64,000 nt of DNA from Metarhizium brunneum (taxonomy: Eukaryota > Ascomycota > Sordariomycetes > Hypocreales > Clavicipitaceae), in the NCBI RefSeq assembly GCF_013426205.1, contig NC_089422.1, positions 2,914,001 to 2,978,000 on the forward strand, given 5' to 3'. Shown in pieces: positions 34,044 to 44,303 of the stretch (position 1 is its first letter; the number at the start of each line of letters is the position of its first letter). A program made the translations under genes and the position numbers. The notes below the pieces were generated by a model. The model saw only the letters and a program-made list of their open reading frames with translations, had not been told where the DNA came from and made no database searches.

Positions 34044-35576
34044 ATGTCGTGGAAGTCGTCAGAGAGACTGATGGACACCATCCGGCATTATGCCAAGTTT
34101 CCCGCCACGGGCGTGAGCCTGCGCCAGATGGTGCAGTTTGGTGACAAGCCATCCATAGGTATGCTGCTCTCCCCAATTGAGCTGTAAATCCGCCCATTGC
34201 CAGGCAGACCAAGTTGACTTTTCTGGCGACCCAGGCACCTTATTCCGCGCCTCACAATTCTTGGCCGAGGAGTTGCCAATCCGCCTTGCGCATCGTGTCC
34301 AGGAACTAGATGACCTGCCTGATGGATTAAACGAGATGCCGTCTGTCATGAAAGTCAAAGATTGGTACGCTCAGTCGTTTGAGGTAGGTTTCCCATGACG
34401 CATTGTACCAACCCGGCGCCGTCCACAGAATATCCATTGATCCGTGGTACGCCAAACAGGAAATCACACAGCTTCCTCGGCCAAATCTGAGCAAAGAAAT
34501 TCGCGATCGTCTCATGAAGCCTACCAAGGGCAACGGCCGCCATATCCAACGACTCTCCGACGCCACACCCAATCCCTCCATCGACGAAGGAGACTCTTCT
34601 GGCTGGGGCGGGCTGACAAATTCCAGCAACGGCAACGGCAAGGCAAAGTCGCTGTCAAGGAGATATTTCGCCACTGTTGATGATACGGGTGATTGGCCTG
34701 CTGACCTGCAGCTTTACAATCAAAGATTTGCGCAAACCCTTCACACAATAAAGCGGAGACACGATGGAGTTGTCACCACAATGGCTCAAGGCATCTTGGA
34801 GTACAAGCGCCGACGTCAGCGAATGCAGATTGATGGTACCATACAATCATTCCTCGACCGATTTTACATGTCGCGTATCGGAATCAGAATGCTCATCGGG
34901 CAACACATTGCTCTCACCGACCAAAGTCACCACCGCGATCCAACCTATGTCGGCGTGATTTGCACAAAGACCAACGTGAAAGATCTCGCGCAAGAGGCCA
35001 TCGAGAACGCGCGATTCGTTTGCGAGGACCATTACGGTCTGTTTGAGGCTCCCCGTATCCAGCTGGTCTGCAACCCCAATCTGGATTTCATGTATGTCCC
35101 GGGACACTTGTCACACATGCTCTTCGAAACTCTTAAGAATTCGCTTCGTGCTGTGGTTGAGACGCACGGGATGGACAAGCAGGAGTTTCCCGTGACCAAG
35201 GTCATTGTGGCCGAGGGCAAAGAAGACATTACCATCAAGATCTCTGACGAGGGCGGTGGCATACCACGAAGCGCTATTCCGTTGGTCTGGACGTACATGT
35301 ATACAACTGTCGACCGCACGCCCAACTTGGACCCTGATTTCGACAAGAGCGACTTCAAAGCTCCCATGGCTGGCTTCGGCTACGGCTTACCTATTTCAAG
35401 ACTGTACGCAAGATATTTTGGCGGCGACTTGAAGTTGATTAGCATGGAAGGGTAAGAACACGTCCAAATCCCGTACCATTGGGAACCAGCAAGACTGACT
35501 TGGATTCTGCAGCTACGGAACAGATGTGTATCTTCATCTGAACCGCCTGTCGTCATCTTCAGAGCCGCTACAGTAG
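34044..35576 (+). CDS. Pyruvate dehydrogenase kinase family, mitochondrial
   Basis: These GHKL-fold kinases inactivate mitochondrial alpha-ketoacid dehydrogenases by serine phosphorylation. Four exons, 34044-34158, 34235-34383, 34460-35451 and 35513-35576, give 439 aa. The N-terminal helical domain opens YAKFPATGVSLRQMVQFG and continues GTLFRASQFLAEELPIRLAH, as in PDK/BCKDK. The ATP domain shows the N box (FETLKNSLRAVVE), G1 (ISDEGGGIP), G2 (AGFGYGLPISRLYARYFGG) and a final GYGTDVYLHL. An insertion rich in Gly, Ser and Asn (about residues 105-150) interrupts the helical domain, as often seen in fungal members. No strong mitochondrial presequence is visible. PDK is more likely than branched-chain kinase, but the two cannot be fully separated by eye. 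Confidence 0.93.
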
Positions 35577-35825
35577 CAATTAAGCACCGCCGGGGCCTCA
35601 TCTCCATCTCTAATCTTGCGCAAACGCCTCAAGGATCGCCGAGAGGTCACGGAGCGAAGACAAGTGGGCGATGCCGAGGCGGTGGTAAATGCACCTCCCA
35701 CGGAAATATTCGACAAACGGGAAGACCGCGAAGTGTAAACTTGATTTGCAGTTCGAAAACATAAACTACAAACTAGAACCTAGCCATCTACATCATTTCT
35801 TACATCTATCCTATTATTATACATA

Positions 35826-36301
35826 TTACTCGGGCGCGCTGTGGGGCGTATGGTGCTGTGTCTTGGGCGACGGACCGTCACAGATCAATTTTGTTCTTTC
35901 CTTCTTGCTACTGGGTTCGGGTGGTTCTTCATCAAATTTGGCAACGTTGAAGAGGGAGGTATATTTCTTGGATTTCGGCACGGTGGGCGGCTTGGTACTG
36001 CTTGAATGGCCAGGAGGAAGAGGAATGTCCTGGGAAGACCAAGGGAAGGAAGAATAAGTGATCAACTGCCGGGGTGCAGGCAAGCATAACGAGGATTGGC
36101 TGGAGCAGTAAATCTTTTGTGTCCTCAACGAGGAGGCGCAAATTTGTACGAGAAGAGTGGAATTTAAACTGTTTTAACGGGCCTAGGGATGCCTATGAGC
36201 AATATTTTCAGCTATCTTGATGATTTGTCTTGGTTAAACGACACGCATGTCTCGTCCCTAGCCCCGAGGGCTACTCTGTTTGTTGATCCTTGCAACGCCA
36301 T
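35826..36301 (-). CDS. Candidate small protein gene, function unknown (weak)
   Basis: A minus-strand open frame (35826 to about 36128) reads like coding sequence near its end: PTVPKSKKYTSLFNVAKFDE followed by EPPEPSSKKERTKLICDG. One workable model joins 36245-36301 (MALQGSTNRVALGARDETC) to 35826-36065 through a 179-nt intron with a weak GTGTCG donor and a GGCAG acceptor, giving 98 aa. I recognise no family, and the exon 1 link is speculative. It lies between the convergent PDK and Stc1-domain genes and may be only 3' UTR. Confidence 0.25.
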
Positions 36302-36470
36302 GCCTGTCCACTGTCGTGACTATTGATTGCAAAAATAAAAACGGCTCGTATCTTCTTCAATGGTAACTAGTTCAACCCACGCAAGATCAAAATCCAAACC
36401 ACACCACAAGTTGCCAAACACAAGAAGGGGCCTAGTGGATATGAGCAAGCCACCCCCATGAAGCATGGAT

Positions 36471-38144
36471 TCAGTATCTAGAATCTTCTGAATCGCAATA
36501 GTTCATGCGTTTCTGACGATCAATTTTGGGGTCAATATGCTGGTCGGATATGTGGCCTATGTCAAGCAACGGACGCGATTCCAACTAGAGATATAATGTC
36601 AGTATGATGAGAAATAAACAAGATTTTCGCAGTCATCTGGGTTCTAATTACCCTTGGGGCTGTGTGCCAATTGTTCCTTGTCTTGGGCCAACCCCTCTTT
36701 GTAGCTGGAACACTCTCCCACTGCCCTGATGCACTTGGATCCTGAGCCGGGACGTCGCTTACGGTTGATGCCGTGCCGCCCTCCGAAGCAGTGTGCGACT
36801 TGATGGCTTCATGGAGCTTACCGGCATTATCCCAAGCGTTGTATGGGACGCGCGTTTTGGCATGCCCATTATCCTGCTCGCTCCGCATGGTCGTAGCTGT
36901 GGAAATGGTTCTGGCATCCGAGCCTTGCGAGCTTGTACCGGGAACCGCATATTGGAACAAGGTAGCACGAGACCCCATGTTGGGTATTTTACCTTGAAGA
37001 TGTGGTGGTAGCTGGCTATGCAAATTTGACCGTCTTGTTTTCCCAGCATCACTTCCCTCCATCTCAGAACCCACTTCAGACCCAACAACTGACAGAATTT
37101 GATTCTCAGCCGGCCGGCCCTGGATATTGACAGGTCTAATAGAGGAGATGCTTTCAGGGCTGCGGTTTTCAGGATTTCCTGATTTTCTCAAACCATCGTT
37201 CTGCATCAACTGGCCAACAATAGATTCCAAGTGAGGAGGCACCGTACCAGACGAAGCGACTGATACCGGGGCCGAGACTACAGATGATGGTCCCCGGGAA
37301 GACGAGGGACCACCAGGCTGAGCCTGCTTACGACCGCTTTCTGGGCTAATTCTACCTGAAGTAGCAATGTCACAAACCCCCAGTGATGACAAGGCCGTAA
37401 TGGGAACCTGCGAGGGAATCAGTAGTTGTTCTATGTGATGTAGGGTTGTTACGGGGGAAGTAGAGTCTTTCGTACCTGGGGCATAGGGTCGGGGAAGAAG
37501 TCTGTGCTCTCAGTAAATCTTCTTTTACTGTCTCCCTCGTTCTCCTCAACTGAACGGTGCCCCGTCTGCAACGGCATAGGGGTCACACCTGGCTCTTGGA
37601 TCTCCTGCCAAGCAGTGCATTGCAGACAAGTCTTTATACAACGGTCAGTGCGCAATTAATGATAATATCCGAATTATTCCAAGGCTCACCGGATCGTCGC
37701 TCCTTCTCATCGATTTGCTAAACATGTCAATGGGTTTAATCAACCCACAAAGCTCGCAGCGAATTTCTCCACGAAAACCAACAGAGTGCTCTATGCATGT
37801 CATTCCTGAATTCGCCGCGTCAACATCGCCACGCAAAGACGTCTGTCTCTGTAGAAGTTGTTGCTGGTTCTTGGAGAAAAACTGGAGCGATTTCCATTCT
37901 CCTCCAACCTTGCATCGATAACTGTTGTTGGTTAGCTGTGGCACTGTGTCTTGCTTGAGTATGTGATGGTTACGTACCGTACGGGAAGCCCATGTCTCGA
38001 TCCTCTGTAGCCAAAAATGATTAGTAAAGATTCAGCCGTAGTCGAACAAGGCGGGAGCAAATATTCTTGTTAGTTGGCGCAACATGAAAAAGGAAGATTT
38101 GCTCACGGGCTTGGCTTGACATTGCTATTCTCGTTCGGAGCCAT
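36471..38144 (-). CDS. Stc1-domain zinc-binding protein
   Basis: Six exons, 38107-38144, 37978-38004, 37690-37921, 37476-37631, 36652-37407 and 36471-36584, encode 440 aa; two are under 40 nt. The conserved block, residues about 22-105, has the Stc1 pattern: YRCKVGGEWKSLQFFSKNQ, then MTCIEH, EIRCELCGLIKPIDMFSKSM, and TCLQCTAWQ, giving cysteine pairs C77/C80 and C101/C104 plus C25, C64 and H67 as likely zinc ligands. In fission yeast, Stc1 joins the RNAi Argonaute complex to the H3K9 methyltransferase complex CLRC. Many filamentous fungi carry Stc1-domain proteins of untested role, so only the domain is claimed. The rest is Ser/Pro-rich and disordered, ending in a short acidic tail (YCDSEDSRY). 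Confidence 0.8.
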
Positions 38145-41100
38145 GATTAAGTCGATCCGCTCAAGGGCTCTAATGAGGGGACGCTTCGCTGACAGTTTCA
38201 ACGAATGCAATACTCGCAATACCAACTAGAGTTAAATCGAGCCGAGTTGTAGAGGACGAACGTTGCTTCCATATGGTGATGAGGAGGGGCCAGAGACCAG
38301 TCTCGGTGGTTGAGCCCGGTTTTGAAGGTGGCAGAGATAACAAAAACGAGAAGAAAGAAGAGGAACCCGAGAGCTCGAGGTAAAATTATTCGGCGGCCCG
38401 TTTTTGCATTACGTGAAAAGCCTTGACGGCTGGCGGCGCTAGTAAACGAATAACGGGCAGGTGGCACGCCCAAATTTTCTGCCATCTGGCTGCGAATTGG
38501 TGATGAAACTTTGAACTTGGCATCTACGAATTCCTGGATGGTAAAGCACTTGATACTGACACAAGACGATTTCGAGAAAGCTTAAAAGACCAGTTAGGCA
38601 CAAGCCATCAAGCAGAGTCCGGTTCAAGGACACAACCAAAAACTCTCGGTAGCATCACCATATCAGCTCGTGTTTATTTCCCCCATGGAACAGGCTACCA
38701 GGAAAGCAATTTTCTCGCCGTCAGGTCCTGATCAAGAGTTCCGAGGTCGGCTGGTAAGTGCATGGTCGAAAGAATAAATCACAATAGAGCCACTGATGGC
38801 ATCATCTGACTATATGATTTAAACAAACAACCGGCAATGTTTGCTCCTGCGACTTGAAATGGATTGAACACCTGTAATCTTCCTGGTCATTTTCCATTGC
38901 TTCAGAAATGGCAGCACTTGGGCCTCATTTTGTCACGACAAACTTGCCTGTGTCTGAGAAAATACCCTCGGTGAGGACGGGAGCATCCACCTTCCGTTGA
39001 CATCAACGAAGCAAGCAATCATATGGGTGAAATAGGATACCAGCAGCATCAAAGAAAACGTTATCGGCTGCGAGGAGCGGCGGAGAAAGCAAGGTCGAAG
39101 GACAGGTTAATACGAATCGTCATACTTTTACAGCCTTGAGCATAGGCAACAACTCTGGCTTCGCTACTCAGCACGTACGTACACATGCCATACCCGGTAC
39201 AGAGTAGCATGTCAGTGGCAGAATACCAGCGTCGCATTATTTTGTTCACCTTGTTCACCTTGCTTTGTGGACAATGCATGGGCCATTCTGCTTCACAGTG
39301 CCTAATGGCATTCGCCTCAGTCGCCGATGGACGTGCCGCCTTCGGTTGTCTTTTCTCGACAAGGCCTGAAACTTGAAATAGGGGGTTGTCAATAAGTATG
39401 GAGGCTTTTGGCCGGCCTTATGTCCAGAGCCGGACTAGGGCCATACAGACTGGCTAAGCCAGAGCATACTCTAGGTGTCAGTCAACGTCATAGGAATACT
39501 CCGAAACTTGCAACTTTTCACAATGGGCGACAGAAACTAACTTGGCAGAGAAGTTTTGTGAAACATAAGTTGCCAGACACCCCAAAATCTTATTTCTTCT
39601 TACTTACGGAGTACTTCGACCATTGTAGCTCATGAGTTACTATCGAGTCGAAAGACTTGCAACCAGGCGGACGGAGAACATCCTGTACTATAACCAATAG
39701 TACCCGTTTCAGACACGAACGGTACTCCGCAGACTCATATCCGCTGGGCGACGATGTGTGCCACAGTAAATCACACATCTAACTCTCGCGCTTGGTACAG
39801 AGTAATACTTGGCCAGCACAGACACGGAGTACGTAGTGCTCCGAAATAATTACTCTGGGTTTTTTGCGCAGAGCCAGGTGATAACTTAGCCAACGCGGGG
39901 CAGATTCTGTCATTTTCATACAAGTTCCTTGGAATGAAACCAGCATGATGTGTCAGCCACCAGATGCGTCAGAGGTCAGAGGTGCATGCAGCCGCTGATC
40001 TTGCCTACTTCTGACGGGCCCAAGCAATCACAAACCTAGGCAACCACGGAGTAGGCAGACTCAAAATGTGTGCTTCGCTAGCTCAACAGACAGCTTGGGT
40101 GACCTGGATTTGGCTCTACCACGGCAACCCTTCCCTTAGAATACATACGTACTCACCAACCCAGCTGAGGGTTGCTTCCAGCGAGTTCGTTGACTAGAGG
40201 AGACAGCAATGATCAAAGCGTGTTTACCTAGCAGTAAGCTTTTCGCCACCACGTGGGTACGCAAACCGCATTCCTGATAACTCGCCTTGTTCACGAGCCG
40301 AAAGAGCACCGTGCTCTTATTGCCCCAAGGAGCCTTGTTTGTGTTTGCAATGGAGTAGCAGCTCATGCATGTAATGTTCCTTAAAGCCAAAACTGGCAAA
40401 GTTTTGGCGTATTTCTTTGGAAAAGCGGTTAGCCCAATGAGACATTTCCCTCAAGGTCCTGGAGATATCATGTGGCCACGGAAAATCCAGTCTGTTGGAC
40501 TGGCACTGGCTGGAGCTGGTCCTTTTGGGCATCACCGGCATCGCCATGAGGCCACAACCTGCAAAGGACAAATCAAGCTTGTGCCCACACGGACAACACA
40601 AGCCAAGCTGCATGGATCTCAGTACTGCTTCTTCCTTTCCATTCCCGGACTAAGATGGCTTGTGGCCCGGCTTTGGCAACACCTCAGCAAAGCTCACGAG
40701 TACGGAGGAGTACTATTCTCATTTTTCGCGTGGCGCTCTTTTTTAATAGGGCAGTTCTGAACTGGTCTTGTTTCCCTTCAGACCAACGCTCTCATCGCCA
40801 ACATTTGTCAAGTCGCTGACGCATAAGCCGGAAGTTGGCGGCGAGAACATGCTGTGCTCCGCAGTTGCGGACTGTCGTGGGCATTGCTAATAGTTGCCAT
40901 CACGCAGTCATTGTCGTGTGTGTTCAAACGAAGCAAAAAGGCATCGCCGGATACGCCGGGAGCCAGCAAAGATTCTCCGCACCGTCCCGTTTCTTCTGTA
41001 CCACGAGCAGGAATGTGCCAGAAGCTGGGCACCACGGAAGCACTGGCCACGAGCGTACCAAAGAACCGGGAGGACAATTGCGCGAGCTGTCGAGCCGTGT

Positions 41101-44100
41101 TGCACTTGGACTCATTCCTGTTCTTCCACAGCTAGGGCTTCACCGGCAAGAAGCAAATTGCTTCCCCACCCCCAGCAAGCGACGCAAATTGACCAATTTG
41201 GGTGGCAGTGGAAAGGAACATTGAGGTGATGAGCATGAGACTGCCGTTGCCAAAGAGCCTGACGATAGTAGTACTATCCTTGTCAGGGCTATTTCAGGGT
41301 CGTCCGCAAGCCCCACTGGCGAGATTGGTGAGCGCTTGCCTGTCCTGTCAACTGCCTTGATAATATAATGAATGTATTTAATACCTACAAAGGCAGCCCC
41401 CCCTTCGCATTCCCCCCCCTCGTACAGAGTACTTGAGTAATTTTCGTTCGCTTCCATTTGGGTGGCCGCTGCTGCCAGAACTACTTACTTAAGTACCTAG
41501 GTACTTAAGTGAGGGGGCACGGAGTACTCCGTACAAGTGTCGACCGGTACAAAGGTTGTGGCGCCCACACAACAGGCCGGGGATGGAGGGAGTTCTGGTA
41601 CCCCTGAAATACTGGCGTCACATAAGACTGCTTGTGACCCGTGCCTGGGCTCCTGGACCACACCCTTCTGGATCTGACAAGTCGGTCGATGTACGGAGGA
41701 CTGGGGTGCATGCATGCCTGTGCCTGACGGATACGCCAGCGCGGTGCTGTCGGTGAGCCAACTGCCAACGCAGCATGTGTGTACTAGTAGTAGGCTGGCT
41801 GGTAAGATCCCGTGCGGACTGGGCGTACTAACACAGGTAGGTCAAAGTACATACTTACATGATCTCCCGTGCAGAGGATTTGACTTCCAGACTTCGACGG
41901 CTTCCTTCACGGAGTGTGAGCCACTGCAAACGGCAGGACAATTCTTCGTGGTGGAACGGCATGACTTGTGAGATCCCGCCATTGCCGTTGCAATATTCCT
42001 TCTTTTGCGTTCATTCTCGTTTACCGGGTCTAACGACAGACCCAGGGCATTGTCGAATCCACAGGCACCCATCTAGAGTGTCTGGTGGCCGGTCCGTCCT
42101 GTCAATGCCTGGCAATACCAAGTACTCCGTATTTATTAACCACTACTCGAGGTACCTGAGTAGGGTATGCTTCATAAGTTGAAAACGTACTGCTACACAC
42201 AATGTCGCATAGCTTGGTATGGAGAAAGTAGTACCACTACCCTACAATACGGAGTTAGAAAGTACTCTGCATTACTATTCGCGATGTCAAGGACCAAGCG
42301 CGCGGAGACGGGCCGTGGCGATTCCAACGAGTTGGAACCCATGTTGCGTCGCCATGTTTCTCATGCTGCGGGTTCTTCATCTGCGACATGCGCATGTATC
42401 AAAGGGAGGCACCCTTGCCTGACCCATTGGTGCTGTTCGTGGCCCGCAGTAGAAATACTCCGTCTTCTCGAGTCGGAGAGACGACGATGAGGAGGCGGGG
42501 ACAAAGACTGCTCCCCTCAAGGCCGCCTCATACGGTGTGTACAACACGGGAGGCCTAGGAGGACCCATTTCAGCCCCCAAAAGACACCGGGAGACGCGAT
42601 GAGATGTTGCAAGGCGATTTCTCGTTGTGTGATGGTTGTCACGCCATGGTAGTAGCGACGGATGGCACAGTGTCTCTGACGTCGGGACATACGGAGTACT
42701 CGAAAGTACCTAGGCACCCAGGCACCCGTCCTGCATAACGTTAATGCAAGTGGGCTCACTGTTCTCTCGTAGAGTTCACAAAGAACACCTCCGTAGAGTC
42801 CGTGTGCTGGTGTCAAACGAGTGTGTCAAACAACAATCAACAAGTCAAATTTTCACGCTGTGCTGAGGGTGTCGCCGAGCCCTTGGCTGCCAAGTTCCTC
42901 ACTGGAATTGCGTGTCTGCAACGGAGGAAAAGAGAAGCTGGACTTGGTTGGGACCAGGACCCTTTTCCCCACGACGCTGGGTCCTCGTCAACCCGTCTCC
43001 TGATGGCAATTTCTTCATCTCTTCACCTCTCTTCACGTTCTCTGGGGACGAGGGACCAGACCGCGACGCCCCCTGTGAGGTCGCCCTGGGCACGCCCCTA
43101 TTAGCACGCCTCGTGTCTTCTCTGTCGTCCGTTTGGAGTCTGGTTGCTCGCCTGGCTCCCCTGCGCGCCGCCGCCCCACCGGCGCCAATTCAGGTCCCGA
43201 TCCTCCCTCGGCCCTCTTTTCAGCCATTGAATGGCTGGTTGGCCACGGAAACCAGACCACAGTTCACCTGGACACTCGTGCACTGGACGCCAGCTCCAAC
43301 GCCAGCCAGCCAGCACCCGCTGGGCTAAATTGCCACCACCAGATAGCACTAGTAGTAGCCGAGTCTCCTGGCCTCCTGGCCGCCGTTTGGCTCATTGCCA
43401 TCGTTCTCAACTGGGACTGGGCCCATGTCCGGTCCTCCTTCAGTCTTTTCACCTCTCTCCCCTTTCCAATCAATCGCAGTGTTTTGCGTGGCCTGCTTGC
43501 GTATCCATCATTCACTCATTTTTTCCAATTGGTTTTTTTTTTTTTCGCATTGCTCCTTTTGTGGCTTAAACCGCAGCTTGCCTTTCCCAGCAGTTGGTGT
43601 GTGCGCGGAGAGTAGCCAGAAGAAAAGAAGAAAGAAGAGGTCCCTGGCAGCATTCGCCTGTCAGTATCACCGAAAAGCACTAGTGCCCTAGGCCTAGGAT
43701 CCCTTCCCACGATCAGCAGGCTTGAGCTGCAAAAGCATTGCCAATACCAATACTAGCAGCATTCTAGTTGGATGCTCATCTACTCGAGTGCCCAAGCAGA
43801 AGTTAAGTTAAGCCTTGGAAAACCTCGGGAGTACCCCCTGGTCGGCGGAAAGACGTCTCCTTTTCTGCTCAATATCAACGTTATCCACTCTCATCAAAGC
43901 ACGCTCACTTCAGTCACTCCTTTTCTCGCTTGCTGTCCAACAAGACTTTGTATACCTGCATGCGCATCTTGTATCTTCCCCTCTGGCTGCAGCAAACTTT
44001 TCTGGATTCGACTCAAGAACCATCACATTGTTCGCTGCCGCTACGACCACCGTCCATTCTAACTGCGCAGACACCCTCCGACCTGCTCTCTCTGTCTCCC

Positions 44101-44303
44101 AATCTGCATGCAACGATAATTCGTCCAAAGCTCCGTCGAAGAGCTTCAATCGTTTCCCCGACCTCAGCAGTCCGCCCGTGGGTTTGGTTGATGCATCTCG
44201 TGCCCAGCTGGTCGATCCGGCATTGAAGGATTGCCTGGGCAGAGCCATCGCCATCACAGCATCACCCAATCTGTCGCGGAACCGCCCTGCTTGAACCACG
44301 GAA
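38145..44303. other. 6.2-kb gene-poor region with many GTAC palindromes
   Basis: No convincing gene was found. Overlapping open frames at 38,198-38,485, 40,365-40,760 and 40,808-41,230 lack family signs and splice partners. TACGGAGTA-type and AAGTACTT/CCTAGG-type palindromes are dense here (39605, 39826, 41487-41532, 42123, 42142-42163, 42691). From about 42,850 the plus strand turns pyrimidine-rich and appears to be the promoter and long leader of the Ime2-like kinase. Confidence 0.55.
41487..41532. repeat. 24-bp perfect palindrome next to a 14-bp perfect palindrome
   Basis: Positions 41487-41510 read ACTTAAGTACCT followed by its exact reverse complement. Eight bases later, ACGGAGTACTCCGT (41519-41532) is again self-complementary. 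These are the longest palindromes I noticed and combine both motif types of the dispersed family. Confidence 0.9.

Noticed and set aside
38198..38485. Minus-strand frame with a hydrophobic segment just upstream of the Stc1-domain gene (MAENLGVPPARYSF...)
   Set aside because: It begins with ATG and could be membrane-bound, but there is no homology I recognise, and it may lie in the Stc1 leader; the hydrophobic run is short.
40808..41230. Several overlapping open frames on both strands
   Set aside because: Long frames in all phases at once indicate low stop-codon density from base composition rather than a gene.
43101..43691. Open frames in the pyrimidine-rich leader of the Ime2-like kinase
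   Set aside because: They are low-complexity (Ser/Pro/Leu/Phe) products of CT-rich DNA, with no splice link to the kinase.
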